Source: Brachybacterium faecium DSM 4810 | GTDB taxonomy: Bacteria; Actinomycetota; Actinomycetes; Actinomycetales; Dermabacteraceae | Reading direction: 5' to 3' | DNA length: 64,000 nt | Assembly (NCBI GenBank): GCA_000023405.1 | Contig: CP001643.1 | Location: 2,604,001-2,668,000, forward strand | Part shown: piece by piece, positions 55,716 through 64,000 of the stretch | Layout of the letters: each line of letters begins with the position of its first letter | How positions within the stretch are numbered: position 1 is the stretch's first letter | Notes under the pieces: model-generated | What the model was told of the DNA's origin: nothing | Databases searched by the model: none | What the model saw: the letters and a program-made list of their open reading frames with translations, nothing else | Position numbers and translations under genes: made by a program

Positions 55716-57863
55716 TCACTCGCCCCGGGTCTTCGCGATGATCTCTTCAGCGATGCTGGAGGGGACCTCCGCGTAGCTGTCGAACTGCATCGTGTACATC
55801 GCACGACCCTGGGTCTTGGACCGCAGGTCGCCGACGTAGCCGAACATCTCCGACAGCGGGACGAGAGCACGGACGATCTTGACCCCGCTCGCGTCCTCCA
55901 TCGACTGGACCTGACCTCGCCTGGAGTTCAGGTCGCCGATGACATCTCCCATGTACTCCTCAGGAGTACGGACCTCGACGTCCATGAGGGGCTCGAGGAG
56001 GACCGGCTGCGCCTTGCGCAGGGCCTCCTTGGCCGCCATGGAGCCGGCGATCTTGAAGGCCATCTCCGAGGAGTCGACGTCGTGGAACGCACCGTCGAGG
56101 AGAGTGGCCTTGACGTTCACGACCGGGTAGCCGGCCATGATGCCGCCCTCGAGGGCGTCCTGGATGCCCGCGTCCACGCTCGGGATGTACTCGCGCGGGA
56201 TGCGACCGCCGGTGACCTTGTTCTCGAACTCGTAGAACACGCCGTCCTCGGCGTCGGTCAGCGGGCCGAAGGTGAGCTGCACCTTCGCGAACTGGCCGGA
56301 GCCACCGGTCTGCTTCTTGTGGGTGAAGTCGAACTTCTCCACCGTCCGCTTGATCGTCTCGCGGTAGGCCACCTGCGGCTTGCCGATGTTCGCCTCGACG
56401 TTGAACTCGCGGCGCATGCGGTCCACGAGGATGTCGAGGTGGAGCTCGCCCATGCCGCGGATCACGGTCTGGCCGGTCTCCTCGTCGAGCTGCACCTGGA
56501 AGGTCGGGTCCTCCTTGGCGAGCTTCTGGATGGCCACACCCAGCTTCTCCTGGTCGCCCTTGGTCTTGGGCTCGATGGCGACCGAGATGACCGGCTCCGG
56601 GAAGCTCATGGACTCGAGCTGGATCGGGTTCGCCGCATCCGTCAGGGTGTCACCGGTGGTGGTGTCCTTCAGGCCGATGAAGGCGTAGATGTGGCCCGCG
56701 AAGGCCTCCTCCACCGGGTTCTCCTTGTTGGAGTGCATCTGGAACAGCTTGCCCACGCGCTCCTTCTTGCCGGTGGTGGCGTTGAGGATCTGCATCCCCT
56801 GCTGCACCTGGCCGGAGTAGACGCGCACGTAGGTCAGCGACCCGAAGAACGGGTGCGCGGCGACCTTGAACGCGAGCCCCGAGAAGGGCTCGTCCCAGTT
56901 GGGGCTGCGGGTCAGCTCGACCGACTCGTCGCCCGGCTTGTGGCCGACCATGGCCGGCACGTCCAGCGGCGAGGGCAGGTAGTCGATGACACCGTTCAGG
57001 ATGGGCTGGACGCCCTTGTTCTTGAACGCGGTGCCGCAGAAGACCGGGTAAGCCTGCGAGGTGATGGTCAGCTCGCGGATGCCGGCCTTGAGCTCGTCGA
57101 GGGTGAGGTCACCCTCCTCGAGGTACTTGTCCATGAGCTCCTCGGAGCTCTCGGCGACGTCCTCGACCAGCTTGGCGCGGTACTCGTCGACCGTGTCCTG
57201 GAGGTCCTCCGGGATCGGGATCTCGCGCTGCCACTGGCCCAGGGCCGGGTCGCCCTTCTTGGAGTTGATCGCCGGCATGTCCGCCTCGAGCTTGTCCGGC
57301 CACTCGTAGGCCTTCAGCTCGACGAGGTCGACGACGCCGCGGAACTCGTTCTCCGCGCCGATCGGGACCTGCATGACCAGCGGCTTCGCTCCGAGACGCT
57401 CGGTGATGGTGCCGACGGTGAAGAAGAAGTCCGCACCCAGCTTGTCCATCTTGTTGACGAAGCAGATGCGCGGGACCTCGTACTTGTCGGCCTGGCGCCA
57501 TACGGTCTCGGACTGGGGCTCCACGCCCTCCTTGCCGTCGAACACCGCGACGGCGCCGTCGAGCACGCGCAGCGAGCGCTCCACCTCGACGGTGAAGTCG
57601 ACGTGGCCGGGGGTGTCGATGATGTTGATCTGGTTGTCGTGCCAGTAGCAGGTGGTCGCGGCGGACGTGATGGTGATGCCGCGCTCCTTCTCCTGCTCCA
57701 TCCAGTCCATCGTGCCGGCGCCGTCGTGGGTCTCGCCCATCTTGTAGTTCACGCCGGTGTAGAAGAGGATGCGCTCGGTCGTGGTGGTCTTGCCGGCATC
57801 AATGTGAGCCATGATGCCGATATTGCGGACCTTGTTCAGGTCGCTGAGCACTTCGAGTGCCAC
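55716..57863 (-). CDS. fusA: Translation elongation factor G
   Basis: The GTPase driving ribosomal translocation and, with RRF, recycling. The 715-aa product starts [37 protein letters not shown] (GTG start with a GAAAGG SD) and has [28 protein letters not shown] and the domain-IV/V sequences. Fusidic-acid site regions look ordinary, with no evident duplication. It lies 90 nt after rpsG. Confidence 0.98.
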   Translation of the reverse strand: MALEVLSDLNKVRNIGIMAHIDAGKTTTTERILFYTGVNYKMGETHDGAGTMDWMEQEKERGITITSAATTCYWHDNQINIIDTPGHVDFTVEVERSLRVLDGAVAVFDGKEGVEPQSETVWRQADKYEVPRICFVNKMDKLGADFFFTVGTITERLGAKPLVMQVPIGAENEFRGVVDLVELKAYEWPDKLEADMPAINSKKGDPALGQWQREIPIPEDLQDTVDEYRAKLVEDVAESSEELMDKYLEEGDLTLDELKAGIRELTITSQAYPVFCGTAFKNKGVQPILNGVIDYLPSPLDVPAMVGHKPGDESVELTRSPNWDEPFSGLAFKVAAHPFFGSLTYVRVYSGQVQQGMQILNATTGKKERVGKLFQMHSNKENPVEEAFAGHIYAFIGLKDTTTGDTLTDAANPIQLESMSFPEPVISVAIEPKTKGDQEKLGVAIQKLAKEDPTFQVQLDEETGQTVIRGMGELHLDILVDRMRREFNVEANIGKPQVAYRETIKRTVEKFDFTHKKQTGGSGQFAKVQLTFGPLTDAEDGVFYEFENKVTGGRIPREYIPSVDAGIQDALEGGIMAGYPVVNVKATLLDGAFHDVDSSEMAFKIAGSMAAKEALRKAQPVLLEPLMDVEVRTPEEYMGDVIGDLNSRRGQVQSMEDASGVKIVRALVPLSEMFGYVGDLRSKTQGRAMYTMQFDSYAEVPSSIAEEIIAKTRGE

Positions 57864-57953
57864 GGGCTTGTGCCTTTCTGGAGAACGGAAGCTGGTGGAG
57901 CTGCCGGAGGGCGGCGGTGGGGCCCGTCCCGGAGGACTGACCCCACCATGCGC

Positions 57954-58424
57954 TCACCAGCGGTAGTGAGCGAAGGCCCGGTTGGACTCGGCCATCTTGT
58001 GAGTGTCCTCGCGGCGCTTGACAGCGGCACCGAGGCCGTTGGAGGCGTCGAGGATCTCGTTCATCAGACGCTCGGTCATGCTGTTCTCGCGACGGGCACG
58101 CGAGTAGCTGACGAGCCAGCGCAGCGCGAGGGTGGTGGAACGACCGGGCTTGACCTCGATCGGCACCTGGTAGGTCGCACCGCCGACGCGGCGGGAGCGG
58201 ACCTCGAGGGAGGGCCGGATGTTGTCCAGCGCCTTCTTCAGGGTGACGACGGGATCCTGGCCGTTCTTCTCGCGGCAGCCCTCGAGTGCACCGTAGACGA
58301 TGCCCTCGGCGACGGTCTTCTTGCCGTCCAGGAGGATCTTGTTGATGAGCTGCGTGACGATCGGCGAGCCGAACACCGGGTCGACGACGAGCTGGCGCTT
58401 GGGAGCGGGGCCCTTACGAGGCAT
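57954..58424 (-). CDS. rpsG: 30S ribosomal protein S7
   Basis: A 156-aa protein that nucleates head assembly and contacts the E-site t[39 protein letters not shown] and [20 protein letters not shown] are diagnostic. ATG 58424 shares one base with the rpsL stop (TAATG). Confidence 0.98.
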   Translation of the reverse strand: MPRKGPAPKRQLVVDPVFGSPIVTQLINKILLDGKKTVAEGIVYGALEGCREKNGQDPVVTLKKALDNIRPSLEVRSRRVGGATYQVPIEVKPGRSTTLALRWLVSYSRARRENSMTERLMNEILDASNGLGAAVKRREDTHKMAESNRAFAHYRW

Positions 58425-58798
58425 TACTTCTTCTCCTTCTTCGCACCGTAGCGGGAGCGCGCCTGCTGGCGGCCCTTGACGGACTGGGTGTCCAGAGCGC
58501 CACGCACGATCTTGTAACGCACGCCGGGCAGGTCCTTCACACGGCCGCCGCGGACGAGCACGATCGAGTGCTCCTGGAGGTTGTGGCCCTCGCCGGGGAT
58601 GTAGGCGGTGACCTCCATGCCGGTCGACAGCTTCACACGCGCGATCTTGCGCAGCGCGGAGTTCGGCTTCTTGGGGGTCTGGGTGTAAACACGGGTGCAG
58701 ACACCGCGGCGCTGGGGCGAACCCTTGAGCGCGGGCGTCTTCGAGGAGGACGACCGGGCGTCCCTCCCCTTGCGCACCAACTGCTGAATCGTGGGCAC
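58424..58798 (-). CDS. rpsL: 30S ribosomal protein S12
   Basis: A 124-aa decoding-centre protein starting at GTG 58798 ([17 protein letters not shown]) with AGGAAG upstream. The streptomycin-site lysines are present, in TPKKPNSAL (K43/K44) and GRVKDLPG (K88), so this copy has a streptomycin-sensitive sequence. It is the first gene of the str operon and has an unusually long leader (~317 nt). Confidence 0.98.
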   Translation of the reverse strand: MPTIQQLVRKGRDARSSSSKTPALKGSPQRRGVCTRVYTQTPKKPNSALRKIARVKLSTGMEVTAYIPGEGHNLQEHSIVLVRGGRVKDLPGVRYKIVRGALDTQSVKGRQQARSRYGAKKEKK

Positions 58799-59121
58799 AG
58801 CTTCTCTTCCTGTTCGGCCACCGGCGCTGTTCGCACCGGAGGATCGACATCTTCGACCGCTCGCGCGGTCGGCGACCCGAGGCGCCGTCCCCAGGGCCCG
58901 GGACATTCGGCGCTTCGACCCGCCCGACAGGTGATGGCACCTGCCGGGCGTCCTGGAGGACCGTGATCGGTGCCCGCGGGCTGGGGGCCGGGCCTGGCCC
59001 CCGTCCCACATTCGGGCACGCCGCGAGGATCCGCTCCTCGCGGGGAACATCCCCCGCGCCCCCCTCAGGGGCCACGGGTCAGTCCCGGGTCACGACCAGA
59101 GGGCACTCCGGACGCACCTTG
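58799..59121 (-). promoter_or_regulatory. Long structured leader of the str operon
   Basis: About 317 nt of mRNA precede rpsL. It contains a 13-bp hairpin with one mismatch and a 4-nt loop (58921-58933 with 58938-58950) and a CGCGGGG/CCCCGCG hairpin (59039-59058). No start codon with SD for a leader peptide stood out. It could regulate the operon through ribosomal-protein binding or attenuation. Confidence 0.45.
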
Positions 59122-59151
59122 AGTCTACTGAGAGGCGCTGGACGGGGTCAA
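59122..59151 (-). promoter_or_regulatory. Promoter of rpsL-rpsG-fusA
   Basis: TTGACC (59151-59146), an 18-nt spacer and TAGACT (59127-59122): one of the strongest consensus matches in the window. Confidence 0.75.
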
Positions 59152-59596
59152 AGCTTCCCCGGGACTCCGACGGAGATCACATGTCGGACACCGCTGCGTG
59201 AGCCGGGCCACCGCTCCCCTGCTGCCGGGGCGGGCTCAGCAGGTGCTGTGCCTCCGCTGGTCGCCTCTGCTCGAAGTCGCCGTGGCGAGCCCAGTGAGCC
59301 GCGAGCGCTGTGCATCCACTGGCCGCATGCCAGCATATGCCCTCGCTAGAGGGGGCGTGTGCTGGCTGAGCGCCACTGCGTGCCACAGCGTGGCCGGCCC
59401 CGCGGGAGCGCAGCCCGCGCCGGAGACGAGACGGGACGGACAGGACGGAACGGGACAGGACGGGACAGGACGGGACGGGACGGGACGGGACGGGACGGGA
59501 CGGGACGGGACGGGACGGGACACATGCGACGAGCGCGCCGCCCGGGGGCGACGCGCTCGTGAGCGACCAGGGGCCGGTGACCGGCCGGTCAGGGAC
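59152..59596. other. Gene-free region between str promoter and rpf, with pentanucleotide tract
   Basis: Apart from the CGGGA repeat (59426-59521) I see no supported feature. Long open frames crossing it on both strands come from the repeat and from shadowing of rpf. Confidence 0.5.
59426..59521. repeat. Pentanucleotide microsatellite (CGGGA)n
   Basis: Ten perfect CGGGA units occupy 59471-59520. They are preceded by two CGGGACAGGA decamers (59451-59470) and further degenerate units from about 59426. It lies downstream of the rpf stop (59597). Confidence 0.95.
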
Positions 59597-60847
59597 TCAG
59601 CGGATGCCGAGCTTCGAGGTGCAGGCGGGCCAGGCGCCCCAGCCCTGCTGGGCCTGGACCTTCTTGGCGATGTCGATCTGCTGGGCGCGGCTGGCCTGGT
59701 CGGCGGTGGGGGCGTACTTGCCGCCGCCGAAGGCCCTCCAGGTCTGACCCGAGAACTGCAGGCCGCCGTGGTAGCCGTTGCCGGTGTTGATCGACCAGTT
59801 GCCGCCGGACTCGCACTGCGCGATGCGGTCCCAGACGGAACCCGACGGGGCGGACGGTGCCGAGGCGCCGCTGTCCTTCGAGGAGGACGAGTCCTCGGAG
59901 CTGCGCTCGGAGCTGCGGTTGGCCGTGCTCGAGCTGGAGCGCTTCTCGGACTTCTTCTCGCTCTTCTGCTCGGTCTTGGGCGCCTCGGCCGCGGGCTCCG
60001 GAGCGGGCTTCGGCTTCTCCTTGGTGCCCTTGGCGACGACCTTGGTGACCGGCTCGGTGACGACGTCCTCGGAGACGACCTCGGACTCGGTGACCTCGCC
60101 GTCGACAACGGTCTCGGCGTAGACGAGCTCCTTGGAGCCGGCCTTGCCCTCGGTGGTGGTCTTGGTGGTGCCCTCGTACAGGGAGTCGTCCTCGACGGTC
60201 TTCGTCTCGAACGGGATCTCCTTGGTCTCGGTGCGCTCGTTCTCGCGCACGCGCTGGATCTCATGGGTGGCGCCGTCCTCGAGCACGGTATCGCGCGGGA
60301 CGTCGGCGGTGTCGGTGTCCTCGATGTCGCCGAGCACCTTCTCCATCGCGTCGCCCACGGTCAGCGCGGTGACCTCGAAGGTGTCCTGGCCGTACTGGCC
60401 CACGAAGGTGACCGTCTTGCGGGTGACGATCTCGACCTCGCCCTCGGTGTCGCTGAGGCTGGTCTCCGGCTCGGGGGTGATCGCGGCGCCCTCGGCCTTG
60501 TACTCGGCGTCCTCGAGCGCGTCGGCCACGGTGTCACCGGTGGTGAGCAGCTCCTGCTCCACGCCGTCCACGCTCACGGTGACGGGGGTGCGCTGGATGA
60601 CCTGGATGTCCATGCCGTCGGTGACGGCCTCGTCGACGCCCGGCAGGACGAGGTCGGTGTCCTTGACCTCGATGCCCTGCGCGTCGAGCAGGTCACCGAC
60701 CGTGGGCTGCGAGAAGGTGCGCACGGTCGACTCCTCGCCGTACACGCTGAGCTGCGCCTCGTTCGACATGGCGAAGGCAGTGCCACCGCCTCCGACGGCG
60801 ACGACGCAGACGGTCGCGGCGCCGATGATCCACGGGGTCTTCTTCAC
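59597..60847 (-). CDS. Resuscitation-promoting factor, RpfB type
   Basis: A secreted or membrane-anchored muralytic enzyme that stimulates regrowth of dormant actinobacteria. From GTG 60847 (AAAGGTG SD) the protein has 416 aa: signal/TM helix 4-26, three DUF348 repeats (~31-75, ~88-130, ~146-188; e.g. [12 protein letters not shown]), a G5 adhesion domain (~200-277), a Lys/Ser-rich disordered linker (278-335) and the Rpf lysozyme-like domain (336-416). The latter has catalytic E346 in [20 protein letters not shown] and the disulphide pair C345/C409. It lies between rpoC and rpsL on the same strand. ATG/GTG codons farther upstream (to 61105) would place sequence before the signal peptide and are rejected. 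Confidence 0.95.
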   Translation of the reverse strand: MKKTPWIIGAATVCVVAVGGGGTAFAMSNEAQLSVYGEESTVRTFSQPTVGDLLDAQGIEVKDTDLVLPGVDEAVTDGMDIQVIQRTPVTVSVDGVEQELLTTGDTVADALEDAEYKAEGAAITPEPETSLSDTEGEVEIVTRKTVTFVGQYGQDTFEVTALTVGDAMEKVLGDIEDTDTADVPRDTVLEDGATHEIQRVRENERTETKEIPFETKTVEDDSLYEGTTKTTTEGKAGSKELVYAETVVDGEVTESEVVSEDVVTEPVTKVVAKGTKEKPKPAPEPAAEAPKTEQKSEKKSEKRSSSSTANRSSERSSEDSSSSKDSGASAPSAPSGSVWDRIAQCESGGNWSINTGNGYHGGLQFSGQTWRAFGGGKYAPTADQASRAQQIDIAKKVQAQQGWGAWPACTSKLGIR

Positions 60848-61260
60848 TGGTGCACCTTTTTCCTGCCGCGGGCGTGCGGCGAGTCGTAACGTTCCCTGAG
60901 CTTCGAACCCCGCGGGGCGGGGTCTGCAGCTCCGGCACGCGCGCGCCGCCGCGCAGGGGGCGCTGCAGGAAAGGTCGCGTGGGAACTGCCAGGTGCCATG
61001 CTTTCTCTCTTCGCGCCGATGCGTAAGGGATGCGGCCAGACTTTGAGGAAGGACCCACGAGGGCTTTACCCTCCCGTGAACTTCCGGGTCGGGCAGGTCA
61101 CGCATGGCGCCCCGGAGCGGCTGTTCGACGCGACGTGGCCCACAGGATCCGCCCGTCCGCGCACCCGCTCCGCCTCGCCGCCCACCCGCTCCGCGTCACC
61201 GCGCAGCGGCCCCCGCCGAGCGCGAAGGGCGCCGCACGGCACCTGCCGGACGCAGGAACG
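60848..61260. other. Upstream region of rpf
   Basis: More than 400 nt without a gene. It contains an imperfect CACGGGAGGG/CCCTCGTG hairpin near 61053-61080. I looked for the c-di-AMP (ydaO) riboswitch known to precede rpf genes and for conserved MtrA boxes, and did not recognise either. No clear promoter was assigned. Confidence 0.4.
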
Positions 61261-61298
61261 CCGCGGGGCGGCCCCACCTCGGTGGGACCGCCCCGCGG
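61261..61298 (-). terminator. Terminator of rpoBC
   Basis: Arms 61261-61278 and 61281-61298 pair 17 of 18 (core CCGCGGGGCGG), about 60 nt after the rpoC stop. Confidence 0.8.
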
Positions 61299-61356
61299 CG
61301 GATGCTCGCCCCCTCACCGCCGTGCGGCGGCAGGGGCGGGCGCGTTCAGGACCGGC

Positions 61357-64000
61357 TCAGCGGAAGTCGGTGCGGAACGGGTCGGCGTAGTCGATGTCGT
61401 CGAGGTTGACCGCGCCGGTCTGGCCGAAGCCGGAGAAGTCCAGCTCGTCGTACCCGGGCACCTGGTACATCTGCGCCTTCGCCTCGTCGGTGGGCTCGAC
61501 CGCGATGTGACGGAACCGCGACAGGCCGGTGCCGGCCGGGATGAGCTTGCCGATGATGACGTTCTCCTTGAGCCCCATGAGCTGATCGCTCTTGCGGTTC
61601 AGGGCGGCCTCGGTGAGCACCCGGGTGGTCTCCTGGAAGGAGGCCGCCGAGAGCCACGACTCGGTCGCGAGCGACGCCTTCGTGATGCCCATCAGCTCCG
61701 GACGACCGGAAGCCGGCTGGCCGCCCTCGGAGAGGACGCGACGGTTCTCCCGCTCGAAGGTGACCCGCTCGGCGAAGTCGCCGGGCAGCAGACCGGTGTC
61801 GCCGGACTCGATGACCGTCACGCGACGGAGCATCTGGCGCACGATGACCTCGATGTGCTTCGCGTGGATGTCCACGCCCTGGCTGATGTACACCTTCTGC
61901 ACCTCGTCGACCAGGTGCTGCTGCACGGCCCGCGGGCCGAGGATGCGCAGCACCTGCTTCGGGTCGACCGAGCCCTGGGTGAGCTGCTGGCCGACGCCGA
62001 TGTGGTCGCCGTCGGCGATCAGCAGGGTCACGCGCTTGGAGACGGTGTAGGAGACCGGCTCGGAGCCGTCGTCCGGGGTGACCGTGATCCGACGCTGCTT
62101 GTCGTTCTCCTCGATCTCGGCACGACCCGCGAACTCGGAGATCGGCGCGAAGCCGGCCGGGGTGCGTGCCTCGAACAGCTCCTGCACACGCGGCAGACCG
62201 TGCGTGATGTCGCCGTCGGCGCTGGCCACACCACCGGAGTGGAAGGTGCGCATGGTCAGCTGGGTGCCGGGCTCGCCGATCGACTGGGCCGCGACGATGC
62301 CGACGGCCTCGCCGATGTCGACGAGCTGGCCGGTCGCGAGCGAACGGCCGTAGCACTGGGCACAGGTGCCCACCGCCGAGTCACAGGTCAGCACGGAGCG
62401 GATCTTCGCCTCGCGCACCCCCGCCTCGACGAGCTGCTCGATGAGCACGTCGCCGAGCTCGGTGCCGGCCGGCGCCGCCTCGGTGCCGTCGGCGCCGAGG
62501 GCCGCAGTGGCCAGGACGCGCCCGTACACCGTGGACTCCGCGTGCTCGTGGGGGCGCAGCACGCCGCCCTCCTCGACCGCGATCGGCAGGACCAGGCCCT
62601 TGGTGGTGCCGCAGTCGTCCTCGCGCACGATGACATCCTGCGAGACGTCCACCAGACGACGGGTCAGGTACCCGGACTGAGCGGTCTTCAGCGCGGTGTC
62701 CGCCAGGCCCTTGCGGGAGCCGTGCGAGGCGATGAAGTACTCCAGGACCGAGAGCCCCTCCTTGTAGTTGGAGAGGATCGGGCGCGGGATGATCTCACCC
62801 TTGGGGTTGTTCACCAGGCCGCGCATGCCGGCGATCTGGCGGATCTGCATCCAGTTGCCTCGGGCACCCGAGTCCACCATCCGGTAGATGGTGTTGGTCG
62901 ACTCGAAGTTCTCCCGCATCGCCTGGTCGACCTCGTTGGTCGCCTCGGTCCAGATGTCGATGAGCTCCATGTTGCGCTCGGACTCGGAGACCAGACCGAG
63001 GTCGCGGTTCTCCTGCACCTGAGCGGCCTTCGCCTCGTACCGCGCGATGATCTCGCCCTTGTTGGGCGGGGTGACCACGTCGGACAGCGCGAAGGACGCC
63101 CCCGAACGGGTGGACCACGAGAAGCCGTAGGTCTTGAGCGCGTCGAGCGACGCGGCGACCTGGCCCTTGTCGTAGCGCTCGGCGAGAGCGTTGACGATGC
63201 CGCCCAGACGCTTCTTGCCGACCTGGCCCTGCACGAAGGGGAAGTCCACCGGCAGCGTCTCGTTGAAGTAGACGGTGCCCAGGGTGGTGTCCAGGACGAT
63301 CGGGTCACCCTCGGTCCAGCCCTCGGGGGCCTCCCAGTCGCTCGGCGGGGCGATGTCCGTGAAGCGGATGGACACCGGAGCGTTCAGGTGCAGCTCGCCG
63401 CGGTCGAAGGCCATGATGGCCTCCGCCTCGGAGGCGAAGGAGCGCCCGGCGCCCTCGGTCTCCTCACGCACGGTGGTCAGGTGGTACAGGCCGATGATCA
63501 TGTCCTGGGCGGGCATGGTCACGGGGCGGCCGTCCGACGGCTTGAGGATGTTGTTGCTCGAGAGCATGAGGATGCGGGCCTCGGCCTGCGCCTCGGCGCT
63601 CAGCGGCAGGTGGACCGCCATCTGGTCGCCGTCGAAGTCCGCGTTGAACGCGGCGCACACGAGCGGGTGCAGGTGGATGGCCTTGCCCTCCACCAGCTGC
63701 GGCTCGAACGCCTGGATGCCCAGGCGGTGCAGGGTGGGCGCACGGTTCAGCAGCACCGGGTGCTCGGTGATGACCTCTTCGAGCACGTCCCACACCTCGG
63801 GGCGGGCACGCTCGACCATCCGCTTGGCGGCCTTGACGTTCTGGGCGTGCGAGAGCTCGACCAGACGCTTCATGACGAACGGCTTGAACAGCTCGAGCGC
63901 CATGCCCTTGGGCAGGCCGCACTGGTGCAGCCGCAGCTGCGGGCCGTTGACGATGACGGAGCGGGCGGAGTAGTCCACGCGCTTGCCGAGCAGGTTCTGG
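61357..64000 (-). CDS. rpoC: DNA-directed RNA polymerase subunit beta', C-terminal part (5' end outside window)
   Basis: The frame is open to the right edge ([16 protein letters not shown]). The catalytic magnesium loop [15 protein letters not shown] (~63,620) is present, as are [18 protein letters not shown], the trigger-loop/bridge-helix region ([18 protein letters not shown]), the second zinc site (DDCGTTKG with [19 protein letters not shown]) and the C-terminal rudder [15 protein letters not shown]. At least 881 residues are inside the window. The stop is followed by a strong terminator and then rpf. Confidence 0.98.
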   Translation of the reverse strand, partial: QNLLGKRVDYSARSVIVNGPQLRLHQCGLPKGMALELFKPFVMKRLVELSHAQNVKAAKRMVERARPEVWDVLEEVITEHPVLLNRAPTLHRLGIQAFEPQLVEGKAIHLHPLVCAAFNADFDGDQMAVHLPLSAEAQAEARILMLSSNNILKPSDGRPVTMPAQDMIIGLYHLTTVREETEGAGRSFASEAEAIMAFDRGELHLNAPVSIRFTDIAPPSDWEAPEGWTEGDPIVLDTTLGTVYFNETLPVDFPFVQGQVGKKRLGGIVNALAERYDKGQVAASLDALKTYGFSWSTRSGASFALSDVVTPPNKGEIIARYEAKAAQVQENRDLGLVSESERNMELIDIWTEATNEVDQAMRENFESTNTIYRMVDSGARGNWMQIRQIAGMRGLVNNPKGEIIPRPILSNYKEGLSVLEYFIASHGSRKGLADTALKTAQSGYLTRRLVDVSQDVIVREDDCGTTKGLVLPIAVEEGGVLRPHEHAESTVYGRVLATAALGADGTEAAPAGTELGDVLIEQLVEAGVREAKIRSVLTCDSAVGTCAQCYGRSLATGQLVDIGEAVGIVAAQSIGEPGTQLTMRTFHSGGVASADGDITHGLPRVQELFEARTPAGFAPISEFAGRAEIEENDKQRRITVTPDDGSEPVSYTVSKRVTLLIADGDHIGVGQQLTQGSVDPKQVLRILGPRAVQQHLVDEVQKVYISQGVDIHAKHIEVIVRQMLRRVTVIESGDTGLLPGDFAERVTFERENRRVLSEGGQPASGRPELMGITKASLATESWLSAASFQETTRVLTEAALNRKSDQLMGLKENVIIGKLIPAGTGLSRFRHIAVEPTDEAKAQMYQVPGYDELDFSGFGQTGAVNLDDIDYADPFRTDFR

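Noticed and set aside
59426..59521. CRISPR-like array
   Set aside because: Units are 5 bp without spacers, so it is a microsatellite.
59198..60889. Plus-strand frame with repeated GTGRD residues opposite rpf
   Set aside because: The repeat is the translated (CGGGA) microsatellite, and the rest is antisense to rpf.
60848..61105. Longer rpf start (extra 86 residues)
   Set aside because: It would put basic, non-conserved sequence before a normal signal peptide; GTG 60847 has a good SD.
60848..61260. c-di-AMP (ydaO/yuaA) riboswitch upstream of rpf
   Set aside because: Considered because such switches precede rpf genes in other actinobacteria, but the conserved blocks were not found by eye.

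Overview
The window is very GC-rich (about 70 % by eye) and comes from an actinomycete. Evidence: an RpfB-type resuscitation-promoting factor, a DUF222/HNH '13E12' nuclease, an NgcEFG-type amino-sugar transporter, a MaoC/large-FabG/thiolase/acyl-CoA-oxidase block like the mycobacterial htdX-fabG4-fadA2-fadE5 locus, zinc-type S14 and L36, and many leaderless genes. Micrococcales, perhaps Brachybacterium/Dermabacteraceae, is my best guess; it rests on recognition, not a search. No rRNA, tRNA, CRISPR array or insertion sequence was seen.

Layout. 1-8 kb: 3' end of an SNF2 helicase, a 46-aa membrane peptide, rplM-rpsI with truA upstream, a decayed copper-oxidase fragment beside a winged-helix regulator and a DUF2249 protein, then purD-purC. 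8-13.5 kb: a TPP-riboswitch-controlled thiamine-precursor ECF transporter (ykoF, ykoE, and one gene fusing both ATPases to the T component), then pcm and a metallo-hydrolase. 13.7-22 kb: purS-purQ, an RlmG-type methyltransferase, pirin, a 66-aa membrane protein, a TipA-like MerR regulator, a nucleoside hydrolase and the HNH protein. 22-28.7 kb: fatty-acid block with its divergent TetR regulator. 28.9-31.3 kb: purL. Four parts of the purine pathway (purD, purC, purSQ, purL) therefore lie in one 25-kb stretch.

31.4-64 kb is the translation/transcription supercluster, almost all on the minus strand. Read from the right it is rpoC (partial), rpf, rpsL-rpsG-fusA-tuf (str), a stress-protein gene (+), ngcE-ngcF-ngcG, S10 (rpsJ-rplC-rplD-rplW-rplB-rpsS-rplV-rpsC-rplP-rpmC-rpsQ), one plus-strand conserved gene, spc (rplN-rplX-rplE-rpsZ-rpsH-rplF-rplR-rpsE-rpmD-rplO), secY-adk-map, infA-rpmJ-rpsM-rpsK-rpoA-rplQ. 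The usual str-S10-spc order is kept but interrupted by the amino-sugar transporter plus stress gene between tuf and rpsJ, by a reverse-oriented gene between rpsQ and rplN, and by rpf between rpoC and rpsL.

Most notable observations: (1) at least eight genes have a TANNNT -10 element exactly 6-7 nt upstream of the start codon and no Shine-Dalgarno sequence, so they are probably leaderless, and this fixes several starts; (2) ribosomal protein L4 carries a folded-looking C-terminal extra domain; (3) the secY promoter lies entirely inside a 46-nt near-perfect palindrome that looks like the terminator of the upstream operon; (4) a small hairpin-forming repeat occurs three times, each time between convergent genes; (5) a pentanucleotide (CGGGA)10 tract lies downstream of rpf.
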